Shown here: piece by piece, positions 51,029-59,828 of the stretch
Position numbering within the stretch: position 1 is the stretch's first letter
Layout: each line of letters starts with the position of its first letter
Assembly: GCA_019747905.1 (NCBI GenBank)
Contig: JAIEQG010000034.1
Span: forward strand, 1 to 64,000
Reading direction: 5' to 3'
Source: Burkholderiales bacterium
GTDB lineage: Bacteria; Pseudomonadota; Gammaproteobacteria; Burkholderiales; Ga0077523
DNA length: 64,000 nucleotides
Made by a program: the position numbers and the translations under genes
Notes under the pieces: generated by a model
Seen by the model: the letters and a program-made list of their open reading frames with translations, nothing else
What the model was told of the DNA's origin: nothing
The model's database searches: none

Positions 51029-51802
51029 TCAAGGCCGTCCGAAGCCGTACCGCTCGAGAATGCGCTGCGCGGCCTCAGTGCGCAGGAATCGCACGAACGC
51101 CGCAGCACCTTCGGGATTGCCGCTGCCCTTGACGACCGCTGCCGGGTACAGCACCGGCGTTTCGGTCTTGGTCACCAGGGCGATCTTCGCGCGGTTCACG
51201 GCAGCGATGGCATCGGTGCGATAGACGAAAGCCGCATCGACCTCGCCGCGCGCGACGTAATCCAGGGCCTGGCGCACGTTCTGGGTGAACACGAACCGCT
51301 CCTGCAGGTCCGGCCACAGGCGCGCGGTGTTCAGAAAATCGCGTGCGTACTTGCCTGCCGGCACCGAATCCGGGTTGCCGATCGCGATCCGCTTGACTTC
51401 CGGACCGGTGATGTCGACCAGCCGGTTCAGCACGAGCAAACTGGTGGCAGGCACGGCGACCACCAGTTCATTGCGAGCGAAGACGACGCGCGACTCGCCG
51501 GTGACGACGCCCTGTTTCGCGGCCCGGTCCATGGTCTCGAGGTCGGCCGAGGCGAAGACGTCCACGGGCGCTCCCGCGACGATCTGTTGCAGCAGTTGGC
51601 CGGACGCGCCAAAGTTGAGCACCACCTTCGTTGCGGACTGGGCACGCTCGAAGGCTGCACCGATCTCCTTGAAGGCATCGGTCAGGCTGACCGCCGCGCT
51701 CACCGTAAGCTCGGCAGCGAACGATGCAGCGCTGCCGATCGCCAGAGCCCCGAACAGGAGCCCGGCAAGAATGCTTCGACGCATGCGGTTGCAGCCCGTC
51801 AT
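51029..51802 (-). CDS. modA: Molybdate-binding periplasmic protein ModA (copy 1)
   Basis: A 257-residue binding protein with a signal peptide and the ModA pattern SAAVSLTDAFKEIGAAFE, NFGASGQLLQQIVAGAPVDVFASAD, IAIGNPDSVPAGKYA and QNVRQALDYVARGEVDAAFVY. The start at 51802 overlaps the stop of the second modA copy (ATGA); ATG 51784 is an alternative. About half the residues match the neighbouring copy by eye. It is the last mod gene before crcB. Confidence 0.92.
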   Translation of the reverse strand: MTGCNRMRRSILAGLLFGALAIGSAASFAAELTVSAAVSLTDAFKEIGAAFERAQSATKVVLNFGASGQLLQQIVAGAPVDVFASADLETMDRAAKQGVVTGESRVVFARNELVVAVPATSLLVLNRLVDITGPEVKRIAIGNPDSVPAGKYARDFLNTARLWPDLQERFVFTQNVRQALDYVARGEVDAAFVYRTDAIAAVNRAKIALVTKTETPVLYPAAVVKGSGNPEGAAAFVRFLRTEAAQRILERYGFGRP

Positions 51803-52560
51803 GGTTTCAGGAATCCGTAGCGTGCAAGAATCCGTTGCGCCGTCTCGGTCTTCAGGAATTCGACGAAGGCAAGCCCGCCGCGCTGGTTGCCGCCTCCGCG
51901 CGTGGCAGCCACCGGATAGAGAATGTTCGCCGGGACGTCCACCTTGAAGGCCACCTTGACCCGGGCCGGGAGGAGGCGTGCGTCCGTCGCGTACACGAAC
52001 CCGGCATCCGCCTCGCCGCGCACCACATAGTCGAGGGCCTGGCGCACGTTCTGGGTATTGATCATCTTCTCCTTGAGCACGTCCCACAGGGCGCCCTTGT
52101 CGAGGGCGAGCTTGGCGTAGCGACCGGCGGGTACCGAATCCGGATTGCCGATCGCGATGCGGGCGAAGGCCGATCCCTTGAGGTCTGCCAGGCCGGATGC
52201 GCCGGCCGCGGAATCGGCGGGTACCACCACCACCATCTCGTTGCGCACGAAGTTGAACCGGGAGGCCCGTTCGATCGCACCGCCTTTTTCAGCGCGGTCC
52301 ATGCTCTCCTGGTCGGCTGCGGCGAATGCGTCCACGGGTGCCCCGCGCGTGATCTGCTGGACGAGCTGCCCCGACGAGCCGAAATTGAAGAGGATCTTCG
52401 ACCCCGGGTTCGCGGCTTCGAACTCGCGGCCGATGTCCTGGAACGCGTTCGTGAGACTCGCGGCCGCCGACACCGTGATGTCGGCGGCCCATGCGGACGG
52501 CGCACCGGCAGACACCAGACACAGGGCGAGAGCGCATTTTCGAATGAAGGAGGTGTTCAT
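51799..52560 (-). CDS. modA: Molybdate-binding periplasmic protein ModA (copy 2)
   Basis: A 253-residue ModA with a signal peptide ending AWA-A (residues 1-25), SAAASLTNAFQDIG, NFGSSGQLVQQITRGAPVDAF, IAIGNPDSVPAGRYAK and ARYGFLKP at the end. It follows the porin by one base and is coupled to copy 1. The two copies share the ligand loops and are a tandem duplication. Confidence 0.92.
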   Translation of the reverse strand: MNTSFIRKCALALCLVSAGAPSAWAADITVSAAASLTNAFQDIGREFEAANPGSKILFNFGSSGQLVQQITRGAPVDAFAAADQESMDRAEKGGAIERASRFNFVRNEMVVVVPADSAAGASGLADLKGSAFARIAIGNPDSVPAGRYAKLALDKGALWDVLKEKMINTQNVRQALDYVVRGEADAGFVYATDARLLPARVKVAFKVDVPANILYPVAATRGGGNQRGGLAFVEFLKTETAQRILARYGFLKP

Positions 52561-52561
52561 G

Positions 52562-54247
52562 CTAGAAGTCCACCTGGGCGCGGAACAGGACGGCGTCCTC
52601 GTGGCCCACGTTGATACCGTTGACGTTCACCGGCGTGTCGAAGTTCGTCCTGACGTAGCTCAGCAGCCAGCGCGAATAGACGTTGTGGATCCACTTCAAC
52701 TGCACGGTCCAGGCGTCCGCCTTGTTGGTCGGAACCAGCGTCGCCGTCGACAACTGTCCGGTACCCGACGGATTGGACGCACGGAAGTCGGTCGCGTCCA
52801 TGGCGCTGTAGCGCAACCCCAGTTCCCACGCTCCCCAGCCGCCGCCCGAGTCGAGCGAAAAGCGGTTGTTCGGGCGGATCTTCTGCCAATAACCGTTGGC
52901 GTAGAAGTCTGACCATGTCTCCCCCGACATGAGCCACAGCAGGCTCACGTAGCTCGCCGTGATGTCGCGGGTGAACTCGAACGGCGATCCCACCGTGGGA
53001 GTCCGCAAGCCCTCGTACTTCGCACGCCACCATTCGCCGGTGAACCGCAGCGACTTCCAGGACGATGAGAACTCCGCCGCCTCGATGGTGCGATCTATCT
53101 CACCCGTCATACCGCCGGCACCGAAGAAGGACAGCGGGGTGAAGAACGTCAGGCCGCGGGCCTCGGTGCGGAACGACGGTGCCGCGAACGCGTCCGCCTG
53201 GGCACTCTGCCGGTTGGCCTGCTTGCCGTTCTTGTAGGAGAGTCCTGCGTGCACCACACTGTCGCGCCACTCGAATACTCTCGCGAAGTCGATCACCCCA
53301 CGCAGTGTGATGTCCTTGGAGTCGGTCCGGGCTTCGGCCGCCGAGCGCGCCTGCTCGTCGGTATTGACTCCGGTGCCGTTGGACAAAGTGACCGCGTAGT
53401 ACATGGGTGCCCAGGGAGAGCCGTGCACCATGATCCCGCGGTCGTAGTTGAGGCCGTTGCCGTCGAGAATGTTCTGGGTGAGCGCGCGTTCCTGGAAGTC
53501 GCTCTGCAGGTCGAGCAGTGTCTGCTCGAGCCCGAACTGCGGCTTGAACTGCCCCATGCGGATGCGGGCCGGATTGAACCACTGCAGCTCCAGGAAGCCG
53601 TTGGTCATCGTGGCCGAGGCGCCGGCGAACTCTCCTTCCACCTGCACCATGTAATCCTTGAAGAGCGTGGCCTGCGCCCCGAGCCGCGCTCGTCTCACGC
53701 TGAACGTATCCGCATTGGCCTCGTCGGTGCCCAGAAACTGCCGGTAGTCGAGCTGGGCCCGTCCCATGACCCGCACGCCCCACCGCCCGCGCGGATCCTG
53801 GAACGTCACGCCGTCGGTGAAGTTGGCCTGCACCCCCTGCTGTTCGAACCGCTGCTGCATGTTCGCAGCCTGCTCCTTCGCCTCCTGCGCCGTCGCCAGC
53901 GCCTCGTTCAACTCCTGACGAGTCGGCGGAGCTTCCGCAGCCGGCGCGACCGGCACTACCGACTTCGCCTGTGCCGCCGCTTCCTCGGCTGCCTTGCGCG
54001 CGGCCTTCTCCGCCTCTACCTGCGAGCGCAGCGATTCCACTTCCTTCGACATCTTCTGCATGGTGGATTCGAGTTCGCGCAGGCGAGTTTCGAGATCCGT
54101 CTCCTGGGCCTGCGCCACGCCCGTACCCATGAGGGCCAGCGCCATGACGCGCGCCCGCCATACCCTCACCCATCGTGCCGATCCGGTCTCCCGCGGTTTG
54201 TCCTGGCGTGAGCGAGCCCGGCGCTTGCTCCAAGAAAGCGGTTCCAT
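52562..54247 (-). CDS. Phosphate-selective porin O/P-like outer-membrane porin
   Basis: A 561-residue outer-membrane protein of the OprO/OprP family. After the signal (MALALMGTGVAQAQ) comes a coiled coil of about 90 residues (ESTMQKMSKEVESLRSQVEA, then RQELNEALATAQEAKEQAAN), then a beta-barrel ending in Phe (RAQVDF). Its place between modC and modA suggests uptake of molybdate or a similar oxyanion, an inference. The ATG at 54247 is far from the hydrophobic core; a later start is possible. Two ModE-like boxes lie just upstream. Confidence 0.85.
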   Translation of the reverse strand: MEPLSWSKRRARSRQDKPRETGSARWVRVWRARVMALALMGTGVAQAQETDLETRLRELESTMQKMSKEVESLRSQVEAEKAARKAAEEAAAQAKSVVPVAPAAEAPPTRQELNEALATAQEAKEQAANMQQRFEQQGVQANFTDGVTFQDPRGRWGVRVMGRAQLDYRQFLGTDEANADTFSVRRARLGAQATLFKDYMVQVEGEFAGASATMTNGFLELQWFNPARIRMGQFKPQFGLEQTLLDLQSDFQERALTQNILDGNGLNYDRGIMVHGSPWAPMYYAVTLSNGTGVNTDEQARSAAEARTDSKDITLRGVIDFARVFEWRDSVVHAGLSYKNGKQANRQSAQADAFAAPSFRTEARGLTFFTPLSFFGAGGMTGEIDRTIEAAEFSSSWKSLRFTGEWWRAKYEGLRTPTVGSPFEFTRDITASYVSLLWLMSGETWSDFYANGYWQKIRPNNRFSLDSGGGWGAWELGLRYSAMDATDFRASNPSGTGQLSTATLVPTNKADAWTVQLKWIHNVYSRWLLSYVRTNFDTPVNVNGINVGHEDAVLFRAQVDF

Positions 54248-54256
54248 GCGGCGTCC

Positions 54257-54280
54257 CGTAATATCGAAATGGATACGACG
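54257..54280. promoter_or_regulatory. ModE-like box 1
   Basis: CGTAATATC-GAAATG-GATACGACG (9-6-9). The arms match as inverted repeats in seven of nine positions. It is 10 bases before the porin ATG. Confidence 0.5.
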
Positions 54281-54298
54281 AAGCCTAGCGCATGTTTT

Positions 54299-54322
54299 CG
54301 TTATATACAACACGGAATAGCG
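54299..54322. promoter_or_regulatory. ModE-like box 2
   Basis: CGTTATATA-CAACAC-GGAATAGCG, with the CGTTATAT half of the known ModE operator and a weaker right half. It lies between the modC stop and the porin start. Confidence 0.45.
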
Positions 54323-54330
54323 CACCGTGA

Positions 54331-55086
54331 TCAGCTCGCTGCGTCTGCGAGGAAGCGCCGGACCGCCCGTCGCACCTGGGGCCCGGACTCCACCTCGTCG
54401 AACACCGCTGCGCGCTCACCGGTGCGCACCACCTTGCCCTCGCGGAACACGATGACCTCGTCCGCCAGGGTGGCCACGTCGTCGGGATCGTGCGTGATGA
54501 CGACCATGGGAATGCCGAACCGCCGCTGCCATTCCAGCATCTGGTGGCGCATGCGTTCGCGCAGCAGCGGATCGAGTGCACTGAACGGTTCGTCGAGCAG
54601 CAGCAACTGCGGCTCGCGGATCAGCGCCCGGGCCAGCGCCACGCGTTGTTTCTGTCCGCCCGAGAGCTGCCCCGGGTAGCTTGCACGCAGGTGGTCGACC
54701 TCGAACGCCGCAAGCATCGCGCCGACGCGTTCGCGCACTTCCGGTGCCGGGCGCACCCGCCACCACGGCATCAGCGGATAGGCGACATTCGCCTCGATGT
54801 CGAGATGCGGGAACAGCGCGTAGTCCTGGAAGACATACGCGACCCCGCGATCCCGAGCAGGCACGTCGACCCCGGCGCCCGACTCGAACAACGTGCGGTC
54901 GTTGAGGCGGATGCAGCCACTGTCAGGATGCAGCAGCCCCGCGATGGCCTGCAACGTGACGCTCTTGCCCGACCCCGAGGCGCCGAAGATGACCGTGACG
55001 TCATGGGCGCAGGCGAACTGCGCCTCCAGGCGGAACTCGCGGTCGCGCGAGCGCAGCTTCATGGCGATGTCGACAGCGAGCTTCAC
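54331..55086 (-). CDS. modC: Molybdate ABC transporter ATP-binding protein
   Basis: A 251-residue ATPase: Walker A GASGSGKS (about 35-42), LSGGQ (141-145) and Walker B LLLLDEP (161-167). A GTG start at 55086 overlaps the modB stop (GTGA) and gives the usual N-terminal strand; the ATG eight codons later is less likely. It ends shortly after the nucleotide-binding domain and lacks the C-terminal Mop domain of the longer E. coli ModC. Confidence 0.9.
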   Translation of the reverse strand: MKLAVDIAMKLRSRDREFRLEAQFACAHDVTVIFGASGSGKSVTLQAIAGLLHPDSGCIRLNDRTLFESGAGVDVPARDRGVAYVFQDYALFPHLDIEANVAYPLMPWWRVRPAPEVRERVGAMLAAFEVDHLRASYPGQLSGGQKQRVALARALIREPQLLLLDEPFSALDPLLRERMRHQMLEWQRRFGIPMVVITHDPDDVATLADEVIVFREGKVVRTGERAAVFDEVESGPQVRRAVRRFLADAAS

Positions 55087-55757
55087 GAGTAGCGCGTGCG
55101 CAGCAGCCGGCCCGATCCCACCAGGACGAGAATGCACACGATCGAGGTGACCAGCACCAGGAAGTTCGCCATGTCGTCCTTGCCGGCCTGCACCGCTTCG
55201 TACACGGCGATCGACAGGGTCTGGGTCTTGCCGGGGATGCTGCCCGCGACCATGAGGGTCGCGCCGAATTCGCCCATGGCACGGGCAAAGGCGAGCATGG
55301 TCCCGGCGAGAATGCCGCGCCAGGCGAGCGGCAGGGTCACGCGCACGAATACGGCGAGCTCCGTGGAACCCAGGATGCGTGCGGCGTTCTCGTAGCGCGG
55401 ATCCACGTCTTCGAACGCTGCGCGGGCCGCCTTGTAGACCAGCGGAAACGCCACCACTGCCGCGGCGATCACCGCACCCTGCCAGGTGAACATCAGCGTG
55501 ATGCCCAGCGTGTCGTGAAGCCAACCCCCGATCCAGCCGCGGCGTCCCAGCAGCACGATGAGGTAGTAGCCCAGCACCGTGGGCGGCATGACCATGGGAA
55601 GAGTCATCGCCGCATCCAGCACCTCGCGCCCCCGAAAAGTGTGGCGCGCCACGAACCAGGCCACGGCAACGCCCGCAACGAACACCAGCAGCGTCGCCCA
55701 ACCGGCGACCTTCAGCGTGAGGAACAGCGGAACCAGGACGTCGTTGGAGAACTGCAC
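55083..55757 (-). CDS. modB: Molybdate ABC transporter permease
   Basis: A 224-residue permease with five or six hydrophobic helices and the ABC permease EAA-type loop (ENAARILGSTELAVFVRVTLPLAWRG). It forms the inner-membrane pore with ModC. First gene of modB-modC-porin-modA-modA-crcB; ModE-like box 3 lies 31 bases upstream. Confidence 0.92.
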   Translation of the reverse strand: MQFSNDVLVPLFLTLKVAGWATLLVFVAGVAVAWFVARHTFRGREVLDAAMTLPMVMPPTVLGYYLIVLLGRRGWIGGWLHDTLGITLMFTWQGAVIAAAVVAFPLVYKAARAAFEDVDPRYENAARILGSTELAVFVRVTLPLAWRGILAGTMLAFARAMGEFGATLMVAGSIPGKTQTLSIAVYEAVQAGKDDMANFLVLVTSIVCILVLVGSGRLLRTRYS

Positions 55758-55787
55758 GGTGGGTTGACGGGTGCCACGGCATGGCGA

Positions 55788-55811
55788 CCGTCATATTGTG
55801 ATGGATATGGC
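55788..55811. promoter_or_regulatory. ModE-like box 3
   Basis: CGTCATATT-GTGATG-GATATGGCG (9-6-9, imperfect inverted arms). It is 31 bases before modB and 68 bases after the first ModE-like gene. Confidence 0.55.
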
Positions 55812-55878
55812 GGAGGGAGGTTAGTCGCCGCCCCTGCCGCCGTCAACGCAATCCGACCGGCATGGTGGGCCGGACGGC

Positions 55879-56298
55879 TCAATCCCTCGGTGCGGCCGGA
55901 CGGGTCCTGGTAGCCAGCATGCGGGAGAAGTCGGCCAGGTCCTCCTCGAGATTGGAAAGGACCTTTGCCTCCATCTCGCGGTAGCGTCGCAACAGCTCGA
56001 ACCCGAGCGCGGTTACGGCAGCCCCACCGCCGGCGTTGCCCCCGCTCTGGGTGAGCACGACCGGTTGTGCAAAACGCGCATTCAGGTCTTCGACCAGTTC
56101 CCAAGCCCGTCGATAGGACATGTCCATTCGCAGTGCTGCGGCGCTGATCGAGCCGGTCTCGGCGATCGCGACGAGAAGCTGTGCTTTGCCCGGCCCGAAG
56201 TCCACGGCGTGCCGGAAGCTCACCTGGAGCTCCAGCGTGTCGGCTGCATCCGGCGGCAAGCCCTCGAGCACCGGGCGTGCCGAGGCGCGCCGTCTCAT
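55879..56298 (-). CDS. ModE-type HTH regulator (short, copy 1)
   Basis: A 139-residue protein with the ModE N-terminal winged helix (FGPGKAQLLVAIAETGSISAAALRMDMSYRRAWELVEDLN, residues about 34-74). It ends with a helix and lacks the tandem Mop domains of E. coli ModE. It may bind the 9-6-9 boxes as a dimer but has no visible molybdate site. Divided from modB by a 121-base gap with box 3, and preceded by box 4. Confidence 0.82.
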   Translation of the reverse strand: MRRRASARPVLEGLPPDAADTLELQVSFRHAVDFGPGKAQLLVAIAETGSISAAALRMDMSYRRAWELVEDLNARFAQPVVLTQSGGNAGGGAAVTALGFELLRRYREMEAKVLSNLEEDLADFSRMLATRTRPAAPRD

Positions 56299-56408
56299 GC
56301 TGCCTCCGCTGGTGAAGGGATGGCGACCCGCCGTGTACCCGACCGAAAGGCATCCGGGGACAGCGCACGCGATCGTGCTGGATACGTGGGGTTCGTCGAC
56401 ATCGGTTT

Positions 56409-56432
56409 CGCTATATTGTCATCAATATAGCG
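56409..56432. promoter_or_regulatory. ModE-like box 4 (perfect)
   Basis: CGCTATATT-GTCATC-AATATAGCG, a perfect 9-base inverted repeat with a 6-base spacer and a strong match to the known ModE operator half CGCTATAT. It lies 111 bases upstream of the first ModE-like gene. Confidence 0.8.
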
Positions 56433-56517
56433 CACCTGGCACGCCTGCGATAGAACAGAACGACTTTCGCCGCTTCCGGTGCAGGGAGCCCGTCCTACCG
56501 CGTTCGAAACCGGCGGC

Positions 56518-56916
56518 TCATGCGACCGCAGTCTTCGACATCAGTTTGACGAACTGCGCCATCTCGCCTTCGACCGACGCCGCGGCTTTCGCTTCCATGG
56601 CAAGGTAGCGGCGCAGCACCTCCTGTCCGAACTCGGTCACGTGGGCCCCGCCGCCCTTCTGTCCGCCGGTCTCGGTCGACACCAGCGGCTGCTTGAAGCA
56701 TTGGTTCATCGTGTCCACCAGCAGCCAGGCGCGGCGGTACGACATCTCGAGATCGCGCGCTGCGCCGGAGATCGACCCGGTCCGGTCGATCGCCTCCAGC
56801 AAGGCCGCCTTGCCGGGCCCCATGGCGATCGCCTTGCGGAACAGGATGCGAATCTGCGGCTTCGGCGCCTTCGCCGCAGGGGTTCGCTTGCGTGGCCGGG
56901 TGGCGGTTTCGCTCAC
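56518..56916 (-). CDS. ModE-type HTH regulator (short, copy 2)
   Basis: A 132-residue paralogue of the gene at 55879, with a Lys/Arg/Ala-rich N-terminal tail (residues 1-20), then MGPGKAALLEAIDRTGSISGAARDLEMSYRRAWLLVDTMN and a GGQKGGGAHVTEFG wing. It too lacks Mop domains. Its start overlaps the moaE stop by four bases, so it is part of a moaD-moaE-regulator operon. Confidence 0.82.
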   Translation of the reverse strand: MSETATRPRKRTPAAKAPKPQIRILFRKAIAMGPGKAALLEAIDRTGSISGAARDLEMSYRRAWLLVDTMNQCFKQPLVSTETGGQKGGGAHVTEFGQEVLRRYLAMEAKAAASVEGEMAQFVKLMSKTAVA

Positions 56917-57404
56917 GACCAGCGCTCCGCTGCGGTGTCGTCGGATGCACGAGCATCGACCCAGCGATCACCTTCCGGCGTGCGTTCCTTCTTCCAGAAC
57001 GGTGCGCGCGTCTTGAGGTAGTCCATCAGGAATTCACAGGCGGCAAAGGCCTCGCCCCGGTGGGCGCTGGTCACGATCACCAGCACGATCTGGTCGGTCG
57101 GGCGCATGGGGCCGATACGATGAACCATCGCGATGTCGATCACATCCCAGCGATCGCGCGCTTCGCGTGCGATCGCCTCCAGCGCCTTTTCGGTCATGCC
57201 GGGATAGTGCTCCAGCGTCATCTCGGCCACAGCGGAGCCGTCGTTCAGGTCGCGACACACGCCGACGAAGCTCGCCACCGCCCCGATGCGGGCATTGCCG
57301 GCCCGCAACTTCGCGATCTCGACGCCGACGTCGAAGTCTTCCGGCTGCACGCGGATCACCGTGGCACCATCCTGGCGCAACCCGGATCGGGCAATGTCGT
57401 TCAC
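56913..57404 (-). CDS. moaE: Molybdopterin synthase catalytic subunit
   Basis: A 163-residue MoaE, which inserts the dithiolene sulfurs into precursor Z using MoaD thiocarboxylate. Key segments: FVGVCRDLNDG (about 47-57), TSAHRGEAF, and FWKKERTPEG (136-145) with the catalytic lysines. Preceded by moaD, gap six bases, and coupled to the second ModE-like gene. Confidence 0.93.
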   Translation of the reverse strand: MNDIARSGLRQDGATVIRVQPEDFDVGVEIAKLRAGNARIGAVASFVGVCRDLNDGSAVAEMTLEHYPGMTEKALEAIAREARDRWDVIDIAMVHRIGPMRPTDQIVLVIVTSAHRGEAFAACEFLMDYLKTRAPFWKKERTPEGDRWVDARASDDTAAERWS

Positions 57405-57410
57405 GGCGCG

Positions 57411-57665
57411 CTAGCCTCCTGTGACGGGGGGAAAGAACGCCACTTCGTCGCCGTCGCGCACTGGCGATTCCGGGCGGGCCATGTCCTGATTCACCGCGAC
57501 GCGCCAGCTGCGACCGGGCGCCAGTTCGCGCTCCCAAGCCTCGCCACGCGCCCGCAGCCAGGCCGTCAGACCGGCCACATCGGCCACGCCAGCCGGGAGT
57601 TCGATCTTCTCGGCATCTCGGCCCAGCGATTCACGCAGGCGGGCGAAGTAAAGCACGTTCAGCAT
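57411..57665 (-). CDS. moaD: Molybdopterin synthase sulfur carrier subunit
   Basis: An 84-residue ubiquitin-like protein ending PPVTGG; the C-terminal Gly-Gly becomes the thiocarboxylate. The start MLNVLYFARLRESLG is typical. ATG 57665 is chosen; ATG 57671 two codons earlier is possible. First gene of the moaD-moaE-regulator unit. Confidence 0.92.
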   Translation of the reverse strand: MLNVLYFARLRESLGRDAEKIELPAGVADVAGLTAWLRARGEAWERELAPGRSWRVAVNQDMARPESPVRDGDEVAFFPPVTGG

Positions 57666-57851
57666 CGTCATCTCGATCCACGGGTCGACACGAGCGGACG
57701 ATCCGCTGCCACCGCCGACCACGCCTGGCAGTTTAGCATCGACCTTCCGCCTGGCGACGGTGCCACGGAACGGTTCCGGGAACCCATGGTCAGCTTCTAG
57801 GCGGCGCAACGCCGTCGCTATCATGCACCCCATCCATTGAGGAGAAACTCG

Positions 57852-58199
57852 ATGCGCAGACGCACCGCTCTTGCCGCGCTGGCCCTGTTGCCGGCCTGGC
57901 CCGCCGCCGCCCACCACGGCTGGAGCCAGTATGAGGGTGATCGCCCCCTCACGTTGACCGGGACCATTGCCGAAACGAGCTACGAGTTTCCCCACGGCAC
58001 GATCCGGCTCAAGGCTGCCGACAAGACCTGGACTGTGGTACTGGCACCGCCTTCACGCATGACTAACCGGGGCCTCAGTCCCGATGCCCTCAAGGTCGGC
58101 GTGAGCGCCACAGTCATGGGCTACCCGCACAAGAGCATCGGCGACGAGTTGCGCGCCGAGCGCATCACCCTCGACAGCACCACGACCGAGCTCAGATGA
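57852..58199 (+). CDS. Small exported protein (DUF6152-like)
   Basis: A 115-residue protein with a signal peptide (MRRRTALAALALLPAWPAAA) and the mature start HHGWSQYEGD, which I recognise as DUF6152-like. No function is known. A GAGGAG ribosome site precedes ATG 57852. Its TGA overlaps the ATG of the membrane gene downstream (ATGA), so the two act together. Confidence 0.75.
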   Translation: MRRRTALAALALLPAWPAAAHHGWSQYEGDRPLTLTGTIAETSYEFPHGTIRLKAADKTWTVVLAPPSRMTNRGLSPDALKVGVSATVMGYPHKSIGDELRAERITLDSTTTELR

Positions 58200-58660
58200 C
58201 CGGTTCGACGCCGGCTGACGCCATCGCCCACGCCATCAACGGCTCGGCCTGGCTGTACCCGACCGCCAATGTCCTGCACGTGCTGGGCATGGCGCTCGTC
58301 GTCGGCCCCGTGCTCGCGTTCGACCTGCGCGTGTTGGGGATTACCGGAGCCGGTGCCCTGCGCGACGCCGCCAGGGTGCTTCTGCCCTGGCCGTTGGTGG
58401 GTCTGGTGATCGCCGTGCCCGCCGGGCTCGTGCTGTTCGGCTCGGATTCGACCGCGCTGTTGTCCAACGCGGCGTTCCGCCTGAAGCTGCTGCTCCTCGT
58501 GGCGGCCGCCGGCAACGCCGTCGCGTTCCATGCGTGCGGCCTCCTGCGCCAGCAGCAACCAGGCGACCCGGTACCGCTGCGCCTCAAGCTGCAGGCGGCG
58601 GCCTCGATCCTGCTCTGGGTGGGCGTGGTGATCTGCGGGCGGATGATCGCCTACGTCTGA
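58196..58660 (+). CDS. Integral membrane protein (DUF6644-like)
   Basis: A 154-residue protein with four or five hydrophobic helices and the pattern [22 protein letters not shown]. Histidines in the first helices could bind a metal or heme. Coupled to the DUF6152-like gene; the pair occurs together in other proteobacteria by my recollection, function unknown. Confidence 0.72.
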   Translation: MTGSTPADAIAHAINGSAWLYPTANVLHVLGMALVVGPVLAFDLRVLGITGAGALRDAARVLLPWPLVGLVIAVPAGLVLFGSDSTALLSNAAFRLKLLLLVAAAGNAVAFHACGLLRQQQPGDPVPLRLKLQAAASILLWVGVVICGRMIAYV

Positions 58661-58694
58661 AGCTGGGCCTGCGCCTCCGCCATATCGGCGCGGC

Positions 58695-58700
58695 TATAAT
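58695..58700 (+). promoter_or_regulatory. Predicted -10 element of moaA
   Basis: TATAAT, consensus, 60 bases before moaA; no clear -35 is seen upstream. No molybdenum cofactor riboswitch is recognisable in the leader. Confidence 0.4.
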
Positions 58701-58760
58701 GCCCGGCAGCATCGCGCAAATACCCTCAAGCGAGTCATTGCCGGAGACCGCAGTCCCATC

Positions 58761-59795
58761 ATGCCCACAACCCCGGAACCGATTGCCCGCCCCACCCTGC
58801 TGGATACGCGCCGGCGGCCGCTGCGCGACCTGCGCATCTCGGTGACCGACCGCTGCAATTTCCGCTGCACCTACTGCATGCCGAAGGAAGTCTACGGGCG
58901 CGACTTCCAGTTCCTCGAACGCGAGCAGCTCCTGTCCTTCGGCGAGATCAACCGCCTGGTGCGCATCTTCCGCGACCACGGCATCGAGAAAGTACGCATC
59001 ACCGGCGGTGAGCCGCTGGTCCGCCGCAAGCTGGAGCGCTTGATCGAGATGCTCGCCTACCACGGTGACCTCGATCTCACGCTCACGACCAACGGCTCCT
59101 TGCTGAAGCAGAAGGCCCAGGACCTCAAGAATGCCGGCCTGCAGCGTGTCACGGTCAGCCTCGACGCCCTTGACAACCCGACGTTCATGGCAATGAACGA
59201 CGTGGATTTTCCGGTCGAGAAGGTGCTGGAAGGCATCGACGAAGCAGCCCGCGTCGGCCTGGCGCCCGTCAAGATCAACATGGTGGTCAAGCGTGGCGTC
59301 AATGACCAATCCGTCGTGAAAATGGCGCGCCACTTCAAGGGCAGCGGCCACATCCTGCGCTTCATCGAGTTCATGGACGTCGGGCATACCAACGGCTGGA
59401 AGATGCAGCACGTGGTGCCGTCGCGCGAGCTGGTCGCCATGATCGATCGCGAGTTTCCGATCGAATCGGCGGACCCGAACTATGTGGGCGAGGTGGCCGA
59501 GCGCTGGCGCTACAAGGACGGCTCCGGGGAAGTGGGATTCATCTCGTCCGTGACCCAGGCGTTCTGCAAGGATTGCACTCGCGCGCGGCTCTCGGCCGAG
59601 GGCCAGCTCTTCACCTGCCTGTTCGCGACCCAGGGCACGGACCTGCGCGGGCTGATCCGCAGCGATGCTTCGGACGAGGAAATCTCCGAGGCGATCGCGG
59701 GCGTCTGGCGCGTGCGCGGCGATCGCTACTCCGAGATCCGCACCGAGGAAACCGCGAAGCAGCGCAAGGTGGAGATGTCGTACATCGGCGGGTAG
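58761..59795 (+). CDS. moaA: GTP 3',8-cyclase (MoaA)
   Basis: A 344-residue radical SAM enzyme, the first step of molybdenum cofactor synthesis. The N-terminal cluster is C32, C36, C39 (CNFRCTYC); the C-terminal cluster is [11 protein letters not shown] with the later FTCLF cysteine. The C-terminal Gly-Gly tail needed for cyclisation is present (YIGG). Starts its own unit, followed by moeA 192 bases downstream. Confidence 0.95.
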   Translation: MPTTPEPIARPTLLDTRRRPLRDLRISVTDRCNFRCTYCMPKEVYGRDFQFLEREQLLSFGEINRLVRIFRDHGIEKVRITGGEPLVRRKLERLIEMLAYHGDLDLTLTTNGSLLKQKAQDLKNAGLQRVTVSLDALDNPTFMAMNDVDFPVEKVLEGIDEAARVGLAPVKINMVVKRGVNDQSVVKMARHFKGSGHILRFIEFMDVGHTNGWKMQHVVPSRELVAMIDREFPIESADPNYVGEVAERWRYKDGSGEVGFISSVTQAFCKDCTRARLSAEGQLFTCLFATQGTDLRGLIRSDASDEEISEAIAGVWRVRGDRYSEIRTEETAKQRKVEMSYIGG

Positions 59796-59828
59796 CCGGG
59801 CTTCGCTTGGCGCTTCAGAAGCACAGCG

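Noticed and set aside
58681-58720. ModE box before moaA (CGCCATATC ...)
   Set aside because: Only about five of nine arm positions pair, and the TATAAT is better read as a -10 element.
58661-58760. Molybdenum cofactor riboswitch before moaA
   Set aside because: The 100-base leader is too short and shows no recognisable conserved helices.
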